A stretch of DNA of 64,000 nucleotides from contig NZ_CP141058.1 of the NCBI RefSeq assembly GCF_034661175.1, positions 1,612,001-1,676,000 on the forward strand, in the 5' to 3' direction. The DNA comes from Nocardioides renjunii. Lineage in GTDB: Bacteria > Actinomycetota > Actinomycetes > Propionibacteriales > Nocardioidaceae. Positions 1-6,944 of the stretch are shown piece after piece; the first letter of the stretch is position 1; each line of letters begins with the position of its first letter. The notes under the pieces are model-generated. The model searched no databases. It was not told the origin of the DNA and saw only the letters and a list, made by a program, of their open reading frames with translations. Position numbers and translations under genes: made by a program.

Positions 1-1
1 C

Positions 2-334
2 GTCCCGACCTCGCACGTGCTGGTCGGCGAGCACAGCGGCGCTGCGTCGACGTACGTCGGTATGACACGCGGGCGCCAGCGCAACGTCGCGCACCTGGTC
101 GCTGAGACCATGGACCACGCGCGCCGTCAGTGGGTGGAGGTGTTCGGCCGCGACCGCGCCGACCTCGGACCGATGCACGCTGCCCGTCGTGCGGCTGAGG
201 ACATCGACCGCTACGGACCGAATGCTCCGGGTCGGCCGATGGCGATCCAACCGCCGGCTCCCGCCCGTCGCCGCGATGACGACTTCGCGCACCGGCCGGC
301 GCGGTCGTCGCCAGGCCACGGCATCGGGTTGTGA
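2..334 (+). CDS. MobF-type relaxase/helicase, C-terminal fragment (5' end outside window)
   Basis: The reading frame is open from the first base, so the gene is cut by the window edge. The visible 110 residues contain YVGMTRGR followed by N-A-H-L, which matches helicase motif VI of the RecD-like helicase half of TrwC/TraA relaxases (Y-V-A-L-T-R consensus). After it comes a short charged, proline-rich tail. Such proteins nick the transfer origin and unwind DNA during conjugation of plasmids and integrative elements. The integrase and excisionase genes that follow on the same strand support an integrative and conjugative or mobilizable element reaching leftwards. The relaxase domain itself is not in the window, so mobility class is inferred. 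Confidence 0.75.
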   Translation, partial: VPTSHVLVGEHSGAASTYVGMTRGRQRNVAHLVAETMDHARRQWVEVFGRDRADLGPMHAARRAAEDIDRYGPNAPGRPMAIQPPAPARRRDDDFAHRPARSSPGHGIGL

Positions 335-361
335 GACGTGGCGGACAGCGTCGGGTGATGG

Positions 362-913
362 TCAGTCGAGATCGGCGGCTCCGCGGTAATCCGGATGTAC
401 GAGTGGGCCGTTCCGAGCGAGATCGACGGCCGGCAGCCACGCCTGGCGGATCGCTGCTGGGATTCGCAATTCGTCCCACAGGTCGACGAGCAATGCGCCG
501 TCGACCCAGTCGACGATCTCGCCGGGGTGGCCGCGCCGCAGGAGCTTCTCGTACATCCGGCGTCGGGACGGTCTCTTGCGCAGGTCGAAGCGCGTGACGC
601 CTCGGTAGCGGCTCGGGTCGGGCACGCTGATGGTGGCGAAGCACTCGGGCAGGCGGCCGCGCCACAGACGATCCGGCACCCAGAACGGGCGGACCCCGGG
701 CGCGGTGTGCTCTGTGAACTGAACCAGCGTCACGAGGTCGAGTCGATATCCGGCGGCTTCGACGATGCGCTCGGCCACTTGAAGGCTGGGCGCCTTCACG
801 CCGCGCTCGTACGCCGACAGCGCCGCTTGTGAGGTGCCTGCGCGTTCGGCGAGCTCTCGTTGCGGCAGGCCGCCGCCCCGCCGCGCGGAGAGGAGGAGCC
901 GAGCCACGTCCAC
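362..913 (-). CDS. XRE-family HTH regulator with a C-terminal domain of unknown function
   Basis: Protein of 183 residues when started at GTG 913, chosen because the HTH domain begins there and the upstream extension to 1090 is low-quality and would run into the excisionase gene. Residues ~1-60 form a lambda-repressor-like HTH (ARLLLSARRGGGLPQRELAE, then AGTSQAALSAYERG). The C-terminal half carries a WVDGALLVDLWDEL segment that I recall from single-copy actinobacterial HTH proteins of unknown role. It is transcribed divergently from the excisionase/integrase pair across a 157-bp gap (914-1070), the usual place for a regulator of an integrating element. It could also be an antitoxin whose partner is absent. 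Regulatory role is inferred. Confidence 0.7.
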   Translation of the reverse strand: MDVARLLLSARRGGGLPQRELAERAGTSQAALSAYERGVKAPSLQVAERIVEAAGYRLDLVTLVQFTEHTAPGVRPFWVPDRLWRGRLPECFATISVPDPSRYRGVTRFDLRKRPSRRRMYEKLLRRGHPGEIVDWVDGALLVDLWDELRIPAAIRQAWLPAVDLARNGPLVHPDYRGAADLD

Positions 914-1070
914 GCCCCGACGATACCCGTTCGGACGTGACACGCCGCAGCAAATTCGGCGTCCAGCACACCTACTCGTCAAGCGGCCGTAAATGGTTGC
1001 TCGCGCACGTCCGATTCCATCGGCGGGCGGTTGCTTCTCACCCACCACCACATCCCATCGGAGGAAGCCC

Positions 1071-1304
1071 GTGACCACAACAACACCCACTCACGTTCCC
1101 TTTCCGGAGCGCGATGCCGAAGAGCTGCTGACACTGTCCGAGGTCGCTGACATCCTGAGGGTGCCGATCAACACGATGCGCTGGTGGCGTCAGCGCGGCG
1201 TCGGCCCTGAGTTCTTCAAGATCGGCCGCCACCTCGTCACCACGGTCGGCGACGTACGGCGGTTCATCCGCGAGCAGCGCCGCCAGCAGCAAGGCGCCCT
1301 CTGA
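1071..1304 (+). CDS. Excisionase-like small HTH protein
   Basis: Small 77-residue protein of the HTH_17/MerR-like excisionase type. The core LLTLSEVADILRVPINTMRW followed by WRQRGVGPEFFKIGRH is the canonical winged-helix DNA-binding segment, and the tail (VGDVRRFIREQ) is the typical helix ending these proteins. GTG 1071 is chosen because a strong GGAGGA (1060-1065) sits 5 nt upstream; a longer frame from 993 has no such site. Proteins like this bend attachment-site DNA and steer the integrase towards excision. The integrase starts 28 bp downstream, so the two are probably co-transcribed. Confidence 0.85.
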   Translation: MTTTTPTHVPFPERDAEELLTLSEVADILRVPINTMRWWRQRGVGPEFFKIGRHLVTTVGDVRRFIREQRRQQQGAL

Positions 1305-1332
1305 CAGCTCACCCACCTCGTTCCGAGGAGCC

Positions 1333-2466
1333 ATGGCCAACATCCAGAAGCGGCCGGACGGCCGGTGGCGTGCGCGCTACCGCGACGAAGCCGGCCGGGA
1401 GCACGCAAAGCACTTCACCCGGAAGCTCGACGCGCAGCGGTGGATCGACGAGGTGACGACCTCGATCGTCATCGGCCAGTACGTCGACCCCCGCGCCGGC
1501 AAGATCACCTTCAAGGAGTACGCCGAGCATTGGCGCGCCGCGCAGGTGCATCGGCCCACCAGCGAGGCGTACGTCGAGGGCGTGCTCAGGCGACACGTCT
1601 ATCCGATCTTCGGCGCCCGGCCGATCGGCAGCGTCCTGCCGTCGGAGGTGCAAGCGTGGGTCAAGCTCCTCGGAACGGGAGACCGGGCGGCCAAGCGGAA
1701 GCCGCTGGCGCCTGCGACCGTGGGGGTGATCCACGGCGTGGTGTCGGGGATCTTCCGGTCTGCAATCCGTGACCGCAGGATCATGGCGAACCCCTGCGAA
1801 GGCACTCGGCTGCCGCGCGTCGAGCGACGGCGGGTCATGCCGCTTACCACCAGCCAGGTCGAGACGCTGCGAGAGCACCTTCCCGATGACCTGAAGGCGC
1901 TGGTCACCTTCGCCGCCGGTACCGGAATGCGGCAGGGCGAGATCTTCGGCCTGACCCGCAACAGGCTCCGCCTGCTTGGCACGAACCCGGTCGTTGTCGT
2001 GGACCGGCAGCTCCTGACGCGACTCAATCGGGTCACGGAGTTTGGACCGCTGAAAACGCGAGCGAGCTACCGCACGATCCCGCTGCCGGTGACCGTCGTC
2101 GACGCGCTCAACGGTCATCTGGCGGCTCGCGACATCGGTGATGACGACTTGATCTTCACGCTCGACGGGCGCCCGATCACACGCCAGGCCTTCGGTCACC
2201 TCTGGCGCCCGGTCGCAAAGGTGGCCGGACTCAACCAAGCCACTGGACCCGGCATGCACGCCCTGCGTCATTACTACGCCTCGCTGCTCATCAGGTACGG
2301 GGAGTCGGTCAAGACGGTCCAGGCACGATTGGGGCACGCGTCGGCATCCGAGACCCTCGACACCTATAGCCACCTGTGGCCGGACTCAGACGACCGGACA
2401 CGTGAAGCAATCGACTCGGTGCTCGGTCGACATCAGGCGAGTGGGGTCGAAGTGCCTGGCGCATGA
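1333..2466 (+). CDS. Tyrosine recombinase (phage/ICE-type integrase)
   Basis: 377 residues, the usual length for actinobacterial integrases. An N-terminal arm-type DNA-binding segment (residues 3-40, PDGRWRARYRD then HFTRKLDAQRW) is followed by the SAM-like core-binding domain (~60-150) and the catalytic domain. All catalytic residues are visible: R200 (GTGMRQGEI), K241 (LKTRASYRTIPLP), H309-A-L-R312, H335 (ARLGH) and the nucleophile Y345 (TLDTYSHLW). The ATG 1333 is preceded by GAGGAG. It should integrate and excise the element whose relaxase lies to the left. The attachment core is not recognisable; no tRNA gene lies next to the gene. The protein looks intact. Confidence 0.93.
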   Translation: MANIQKRPDGRWRARYRDEAGREHAKHFTRKLDAQRWIDEVTTSIVIGQYVDPRAGKITFKEYAEHWRAAQVHRPTSEAYVEGVLRRHVYPIFGARPIGSVLPSEVQAWVKLLGTGDRAAKRKPLAPATVGVIHGVVSGIFRSAIRDRRIMANPCEGTRLPRVERRRVMPLTTSQVETLREHLPDDLKALVTFAAGTGMRQGEIFGLTRNRLRLLGTNPVVVVDRQLLTRLNRVTEFGPLKTRASYRTIPLPVTVVDALNGHLAARDIGDDDLIFTLDGRPITRQAFGHLWRPVAKVAGLNQATGPGMHALRHYYASLLIRYGESVKTVQARLGHASASETLDTYSHLWPDSDDRTREAIDSVLGRHQASGVEVPGA

Positions 2467-2528
2467 AAAGTCACTGTTCGTGAATCGCCGAGAACGTACG
2501 GTTCTGTGCAGGAGGAACGATTAAGACC

Positions 2529-2777
2529 GTGAGCTATGCCGAGTCGCAGGCCCGCTTCGCAGAGCTGCTCGACTACGTCGTCGACGATCGTGAGGAGGTG
2601 GTCGTCACGCGTGCCGGACACGAGTCGGTGGTGATCGTGTCGCTGGTGGAATTCGAATCCCTTCGCGAGACGGCTCACCTGATGCGTTCCCCTGCCAACG
2701 CCCGTCGCCTCCTCGACGCCGTGGAGCGCCTCGAGACCGGCACCAGTGAGAGGCACGAACTAAAGGACGCCGACTGA
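2529..2777 (+). CDS. YefM/Phd-family antitoxin without a toxin partner
   Basis: About 82 residues with the type II antitoxin pattern of Phd/YefM: VSYAESQARFAELLDYVVDD, then VVVTRAGHESVVIVSLVEFESL, and a helical C-terminus rich in charged residues. Family members normally begin M-K/R-T-V/I-S-Y, and here the codons just before GTG 2529 read ATT-AAG-ACC, with an AGGAGG at 2510-2515. The natural start may therefore be the rare ATT at 2520 (4 nt from the ribosome site) rather than GTG (13 nt away). No YoeB/Txe-like toxin follows; the next 110 bp hold no gene. A 5-bp stem hairpin lies at 2491-2505. It may be a remnant of a toxin-antitoxin pair or a solitary antitoxin. Confidence 0.8.
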   Translation: MSYAESQARFAELLDYVVDDREEVVVTRAGHESVVIVSLVEFESLRETAHLMRSPANARRLLDAVERLETGTSERHELKDAD

Positions 2778-2888
2778 GAGCACCGCTGGTTTAGCGGTTG
2801 CGGCAGACCACACCTACGCCTCTTCGCGGCGGATTGACGCACGTCAAGAACGTCACAGGATGCGCCAGCAAGTGCGCGATGTTTGTGG

Positions 2889-3887
2889 CTACTGGCGAGG
2901 CGGCGGGTATACGACTTGGTAGAGCACAGCCCAGGTCGCCGGCAACTCGAGGTCGTCCGTGGCGTTTGTGACGGCAAAGCTACGCAGCCGGTCTGCGACC
3001 TTTTGGTCCCACCCGGCGTCTTCGACTGCTTTCACCCAGGCGCGGCTCTCGGCGTACGTCAGACTGCGCCGGGCCTCGAGGCTCACCCCGAGGATCATCG
3101 CCAGCTCGCAGATGGTCCACCAGGGCGTGAGCGCAACCCGCGCCGGGGACGCGACGAGGCTGTCAATCGAGCCGGGCTGCAGCTTGAGTTGAGCAGCCTG
3201 CGGAGTCCTGTCGGTGCTCTGCTCCCATGCCGTGCGCAGCCGGGCGGTCAGTTGCAGATAGGCCAGGTTGCGGTCGGCACGCCTTCCGGGGCCGGTTTGG
3301 ATCTGGGCACGGTGGGTTCGGAGCCAGATGCGTACCTGACCCGCCATGGTGTCTGCGTCCTCGCACACAACGCCGGTGACGTTGTGAGGAGTGCCGAGGA
3401 TCTGGCGGCTCGCTTGCACATGCGACAGGTACAGAATTGGGATGCCAGCACGGGTCGCCCACTCGATCTCCTGACCAATACCGGCGCTGCAGTACCTGTC
3501 CGTCACTACGATGAGCCCATCGGAGTCGAGCAGGGCGTCGAGGTTACGGCCGTAGATCGTCGTGGGCATCAGCCCGCCGTCCGCGCCCGGGCGGGAGATC
3601 TTGAACGGAACGTGCATCGTCACAGGCCACTTTTCGCCGTCGATGCGGTTGGTCTCGGTCTCTTCGATCACGGCGCGCTGGACGGTCTCGACCCGGTGGC
3701 TGGTGGCCTCGAGGCGCTCTCTGTCTTCATCCAGGCCCGTCAGCGGACAGGCAATGTACAGCTGGGGCATCGACGAATGGCCGCGGTCGCCTACGAACGA
3801 AGCGGATGGCTCAGATGCGCTTGAGCCGAGCGGATCGGACGGCTCGTCAGGGCCGGCAGCTTCCGACGGTGGCTGCGCGGCGCTCAC
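2889..3887 (-). CDS. Nucleoside 2-deoxyribosyltransferase-like protein with C-terminal helical domain
   Basis: The N-terminal Rossmann-like domain begins at residue 40 (MPQLYIACPLTG, a phosphate-loop-like strand) and continues to LLDSDGLIVVTD and AGIGQEIEWATRAGIPILYL, where E140 fits the catalytic Glu of nucleoside 2-deoxyribosyltransferase (NDT) relatives. The remaining ~160 residues are helical and unrecognised. GTG 3887 is chosen because it overlaps the doc stop codon by 4 nt (GTGA), suggesting translational coupling; this gives 332 residues with a disordered Pro/Ser-rich leader. ATG 3770 (293 residues) is the alternative, since homology starts there. NDT-like folds occur in enzymes that cleave N-glycosidic bonds, including effectors in defence loci. 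The substrate here is unknown. Confidence 0.6.
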   Translation of the reverse strand: MSAAQPPSEAAGPDEPSDPLGSSASEPSASFVGDRGHSSMPQLYIACPLTGLDEDRERLEATSHRVETVQRAVIEETETNRIDGEKWPVTMHVPFKISRPGADGGLMPTTIYGRNLDALLDSDGLIVVTDRYCSAGIGQEIEWATRAGIPILYLSHVQASRQILGTPHNVTGVVCEDADTMAGQVRIWLRTHRAQIQTGPGRRADRNLAYLQLTARLRTAWEQSTDRTPQAAQLKLQPGSIDSLVASPARVALTPWWTICELAMILGVSLEARRSLTYAESRAWVKAVEDAGWDQKVADRLRSFAVTNATDDLELPATWAVLYQVVYPPPRQ

Positions 3888-4294
3888 GAGGTTTCGCCGA
3901 TCCGCTCGGCGATCCATGCGGTTAGGTCCGCCTCGGTCATGTGGCCTGCGGCCAGGTCCCACATCACTTTGACGGTCTCGTCGCCGTCCGGCTCGTCTGC
4001 TGCCGGCGGAGTCCAGGTGTAGCCGTTGAGTTCGACGAACTCGCGCATAGCCAGGTACGACACGCGCTTGTTCCCGTCGAGCAGTGGGTGGTTGCGGCAA
4101 AGGCGGTTGCCGAGTACGGCGACCTTCTGAGCCATGGTCGGGTAGGCCTCGTACGTACCGAATCCGGCGGCCGCCGCCTTGAGCGCTGAGTCTGCCGCTC
4201 CTATGTCGCAGACGCGGAAGAGATCTTCCGCAGGGACCTCGAGAGCCGCTTCGGCGATGAGGAGGAAATCAGCCAAGCTGAGGTACTGGATCAT
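3884..4294 (-). CDS. doc: Doc-type Fic-fold toxin
   Basis: 136 residues, close to phage P1 Doc (126). The Fic/Doc signature H-P-L-L-D-G-N-K-R is complete (in RNHPLLDGNKRVSYLAM), with the N-terminal IQYLSLADFLLIAEAAL helix typical of Doc. Doc proteins phosphorylate elongation factor Tu and halt translation; other Fic proteins transfer AMP. ATG 4294 is preferred over ATG 4300 because AGAAGGG then lies 6 nt upstream. It is preceded on the same strand by an RHH antitoxin gene (73 bp gap) and overlaps the downstream NDT-like gene by 4 nt, so all three are probably one transcript. Toxin function is inferred from the motif. Confidence 0.88.
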   Translation of the reverse strand: MIQYLSLADFLLIAEAALEVPAEDLFRVCDIGAADSALKAAAAGFGTYEAYPTMAQKVAVLGNRLCRNHPLLDGNKRVSYLAMREFVELNGYTWTPPAADEPDGDETVKVMWDLAAGHMTEADLTAWIAERIGETS

Positions 4295-4367
4295 CGTCAT
4301 CCCTTCTGTGCTCGGTCCGAGGTCGTGGTTGCGATGCTGTAGACAGCGTGGTTGCCGTCGGTGGCTT

Positions 4368-4583
4368 TTACTCCGCCAGCCGCTTGAGGATCTTCTGGTC
4401 GGCCTCGATCCGAGCGGCCAGTCGGTTCTTGAAGTCCGGATCTGCCCGGCGCTTCTCCAGGTACTCAGCAATCGCGTCGCGGACGAGCTCGGACGCAGCG
4501 ATGCCGTCCACGCGGGCAACGAACTCCATGTCCTCGGCCTGATCCTCAGGCTGACGAATGGTCGTGACGCGGGTCTTGCTCAC
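4368..4583 (-). CDS. Ribbon-helix-helix (CopG/Arc-like) antitoxin of the Doc cassette
   Basis: 71 residues. An N-terminal strand (KTRVTTIRQP) is followed by two helices (EDMEFVARVDGIAASELVRDA and a charged tail) as in ribbon-helix-helix repressors; the tail (IEADQKILKRLAE) would wrap the toxin. GTG 4583 has GGAGAGGAG upstream, and the longer frame to 4751 runs through the divergent promoter and is not credible. Classical Doc is paired with Phd, so an RHH partner is an alternative antitoxin class. RHH antitoxins usually repress their own promoter by binding short repeats, and GTATGC repeats lie at 4657-4682 in the divergent promoter. Confidence 0.8.
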   Translation of the reverse strand: MSKTRVTTIRQPEDQAEDMEFVARVDGIAASELVRDAIAEYLEKRRADPDFKNRLAARIEADQKILKRLAE

Positions 4584-4643
4584 GGTGTCTCCTCTCCTTC
4601 GCGCTCCCTGCGCTTCAGTAAGCATGCCTTCAAAGAGTTGGTA

Positions 4644-4682
4644 TTGCAAGCAGTATGTATGCGTGTATGCTCTATGGCATAC
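4644..4682 (+). promoter_or_regulatory. Promoter with palindromic operator upstream of the Ubl operon
   Basis: TTGCAA (4644-4649) and TATGCT (4666-4671) are separated by 16 bp, a plausible -35/-10 pair for the operon starting at 4718. Overlapping the -10 is a perfect inverted repeat GTATGC-tctatg-GCATAC (4665-4682), and another direct copy of GTATGC lies at 4657-4662. The position is where a repressor would block transcription. The divergent RHH antitoxin gene starts at 4583, so this protein is a candidate ligand and may link both modules. Promoter and operator are inferred from sequence pattern only. Confidence 0.5.
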
Positions 4683-4717
4683 GGGTAGATCCGCTGCCCG
4701 GCGAAAGAGGTGCTGTG

Positions 4718-5029
4718 ATGTCAACTGAGACCAAGGCGGCCAAACCCCCAAAGCCGGAGAAGATTCCGATCTACATCGACGGTACGAAATATCAGGCGCA
4801 CGCTAACGAGCTGACCGGAACCCAGGTCCGGGCACTAGCCCAGCCTCCGGTCGGCGAGGACCGCGACTTGTGGCTCGATGTCGTTGACGAGCTCGACAGG
4901 CTGGTTGGCAACGACGAGGTGATCAAGATGGTCGACAGGATGCGATTCTTCACGGTGCCACGGGTGATCAACCCCGGGCAGCGCCAGCCGAGGACACACG
5001 CGGCCGCGCGTGACACGGTGCACCCGTGA
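4718..5029 (+). CDS. Bacterial ubiquitin-like protein (single multiubiquitin-type beta-grasp domain)
   Basis: 103 residues. After a lysine/proline-rich leader, residues 16-83 follow the multiubiquitin-domain pattern: strand KIPIYIDGTKYQ, the ELTGTQVRALAQPP helix start, LWLDVVDELDRLVGNDEVIK, and the last strand MRFFTVPRV. One domain is present, not a tandem array. The C-terminus does not end in Gly-Gly; N85-P86-G87 is followed by 16 polar/basic residues (QRQPRTHAAARDTVHP), so processing or a different chemistry is needed for conjugation. ATG 4718 has AAAGAGG 7 nt upstream; an extension to 4655 has none and would include the promoter. The stop overlaps the E2 gene by 4 nt (GTGA). Role as the modifier of the operon is inferred from context and fold. 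Confidence 0.82.
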   Translation: MSTETKAAKPPKPEKIPIYIDGTKYQAHANELTGTQVRALAQPPVGEDRDLWLDVVDELDRLVGNDEVIKMVDRMRFFTVPRVINPGQRQPRTHAAARDTVHP

Positions 5030-5424
5030 CGACCGAGGTGATGAGCGTGCTCCGTCAGCAGGACAGCGAGTTTCTCGATTCAGCCGGCCTGACCTACGAG
5101 GTCTCGGTCGACGCGGGATTCGCAAATGTCATCATCCAGGCCTTCCCGACCGCGCCTGGGCTGAGCCCGGACCGCGTCGAGCTGTTGCTGAGACTGCCGT
5201 TCGGGTTTCCCGACGCGGCTCCGGACATGTTCTGGCTCGCCCCGCACGTCACGGCCGCGTCGGGCGCCCAGGTGCCCGGTGCCGATGTCACTGAGACCTT
5301 CGAGGACAGGGAGTGGCAGCGGTGGAGCCGTCATATCGCCCAGCAGTGGCGACCGGGCATCGATAACCTCGAGACGTACCTGGGCTACGTCCGGCGCTGC
5401 CTGCGTCAGGCCGGCGGCGAGTGA
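5026..5424 (+). CDS. E2-like protein (prokaryotic E2 family E type)
   Basis: 132 residues. The segment LLLRLPFGFPDAAPDMFWLAP is the E2-fold 'strand plus PFxxP' region, and EWQRWSRHIAQQWRPGIDNL followed by ETYLGYVRRCL is the conserved W-x-R-W-S-R-H ... W-R-P-G-x-D pattern I associate with prokaryotic E2 family E. The only cysteine is C125 in the last helix, so no cysteine stands where E2 enzymes carry their thioester; S101/H103 in the W-S-R-H motif are possible active-site residues. It should receive or position the activated Ubl. Start GTG 5026 overlaps the Ubl stop, and the stop overlaps the next start, so translation is coupled. Confidence 0.82.
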   Translation: MTTEVMSVLRQQDSEFLDSAGLTYEVSVDAGFANVIIQAFPTAPGLSPDRVELLLRLPFGFPDAAPDMFWLAPHVTAASGAQVPGADVTETFEDREWQRWSRHIAQQWRPGIDNLETYLGYVRRCLRQAGGE

Positions 5425-6944
5425 TGGCTGCGAGCACGCCTGAGCAGACTGTCACCCGGGTGGCGGTGAGCGCCAAGCACTTCGCGGAGCTCACCGCCAC
5501 CCTCGACCTTCACGTCGAGACCGCCGCTGTCCTCACCACGTCAGCAACGACCGCCGCGAGCACTAACGCCGTGGCGCTCCTCGGGCAGGCTCTGACATGG
5601 GTTCCAGACGGTGCCTACCTCGAGCGCCACGGGTTCGGTCTCTCGATCGCATCGGCCGGTTGGGTACCTGCATTTCGCTCAGCCATCAAGAACGACCAGG
5701 TGCCGGTGTTCATCCACACCCACCCCGGAGGCCTGGCGTTCTTCTCCTCCTACGACGACGACGTCGACGCTGCGCTTGCTGCTGCCGCCCGCGACCTCGG
5801 TGCTTCCGCGTACGCCTCTGTGGTCGTTGCCGGCAGCAGCGAAGCCCCGGCCGTCGTGGCGCGCGCCTGTACCTTCGACAGTCCGCAGACCGATGATCGA
5901 GCTGACAACTCGTTGCTGGTCCAGTTCCACGAGGTCGAAGCAGTCCGCGTCGCCGGGCCGACCCTGCGCCTGATGGTTCCGCCGGAGCCCCACGCCACCG
6001 ATACCGGTCGCAGCTACGGCAACGATGGTGGTGCCGGCGCAGATGACCTTGAAGAGGTTGGAGCGTTCGACCGCCAGGTCAGAATGCTCGGTGCGGACGG
6101 ACAGCGAATGCTTGCCGCCACCAACGTGGCGATCATCGGCGCCGGCGGCACAGGCTCGGCGGTCGCGGTGCAGCTCGCTCGCATCGGCGTCGGCAGCATC
6201 TGCCTGATTGACGACGACACCGTCACCCCACCGACCCCGACCCGCGGACACGGCATTCGCGTCGCTGACGTCGGCCAGCCCAAGGTCAAGGTCCTCGGGG
6301 CACATCTACGCGACATTGGGCTCGGCACCAGAATCATCGACGTGCAGGCACCGCTGCACAGCGCCACAGCGATCGAGGCCATCCAGCACGCCGACGTCGT
6401 GTTCAGCTGCGTCGACGGTCATGGCGCTCGCATGATCTTGAACCGATTCGCGTATGCACACCTCGCCGTCGTCGTCGACCTGGCGGTCCTCGTCGCCGTC
6501 AGCGCAACCGGTGTGGCGGTCGACGAGCGAGTCACCTGGATCGGGCCCGGTGCTGCGTGCCTGTTGTGCCGCGGACGTCTTGACGCCGCGCAGGCGTACA
6601 CCGAGAACCTCGACCCCGAAGCCCGCAAAAGGCTCGCCGGCGAAGGCTACGTGCAGGCCGCCGAGACCCCGCAGCCGGCAGTGGTCACCTTGACCACGCT
6701 CGTGGCAGCCCTAGGCGCGAGCGAGTTCCTGCTGAGGTTCGTCGGCATCGGGTCGGATGCAGCAACCGAACTCCTGTTGCGCCCTCACATCGGCGAGCTG
6801 CGGCGCAACCGGCTGCCGCAGCGCCCCGGATGCTTCTGCTCCGACCCGCCGTTCCTCGGCCGTGGCCAGAAGGAGCCGTACCTAGATCTGATGTGGCCCG
6901 AACCACCCCTGACCCACACGGCTGGAAAGTCCGACCGTGGGTGA
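5421..6944 (+). CDS. JAB metallopeptidase-E1 (ThiF) fusion protein
   Basis: 507 residues. The N-terminal JAB/MPN domain (~15-155) has E33, the H99-T-H101-P motif and S109-x-x-D112, a complete JAMM zinc site, predicting a peptidase that trims the Ubl tail or removes it from targets. The C-terminal ThiF domain (~215-480) has the nucleotide loop G240-A-G-G-T-G245, acidic D264/D265, a VFSCVDGHG segment with D332, and a zinc site C380-x-x-C383 with C471-x-C473. Other cysteines are C150, C261 and C330, none in the usual E1 catalytic loop. It would adenylate the Ubl C-terminus. GTG 5421 gives a 4-nt overlap with the E2 gene; ATG 5424 (TGATG) is equally possible. Fusion of eraser and activator in one chain is typical of these bacterial operons. 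Confidence 0.9.
   Translation: MMAASTPEQTVTRVAVSAKHFAELTATLDLHVETAAVLTTSATTAASTNAVALLGQALTWVPDGAYLERHGFGLSIASAGWVPAFRSAIKNDQVPVFIHTHPGGLAFFSSYDDDVDAALAAAARDLGASAYASVVVAGSSEAPAVVARACTFDSPQTDDRADNSLLVQFHEVEAVRVAGPTLRLMVPPEPHATDTGRSYGNDGGAGADDLEEVGAFDRQVRMLGADGQRMLAATNVAIIGAGGTGSAVAVQLARIGVGSICLIDDDTVTPPTPTRGHGIRVADVGQPKVKVLGAHLRDIGLGTRIIDVQAPLHSATAIEAIQHADVVFSCVDGHGARMILNRFAYAHLAVVVDLAVLVAVSATGVAVDERVTWIGPGAACLLCRGRLDAAQAYTENLDPEARKRLAGEGYVQAAETPQPAVVTLTTLVAALGASEFLLRFVGIGSDAATELLLRPHIGELRRNRLPQRPGCFCSDPPFLGRGQKEPYLDLMWPEPPLTHTAGKSDRG

Noticed and set aside
2778..2888. tRNA gene as integrase attachment site
   Set aside because: No cloverleaf can be drawn; the TTTAGCGGTT stretch lacks matching acceptor and T arms.
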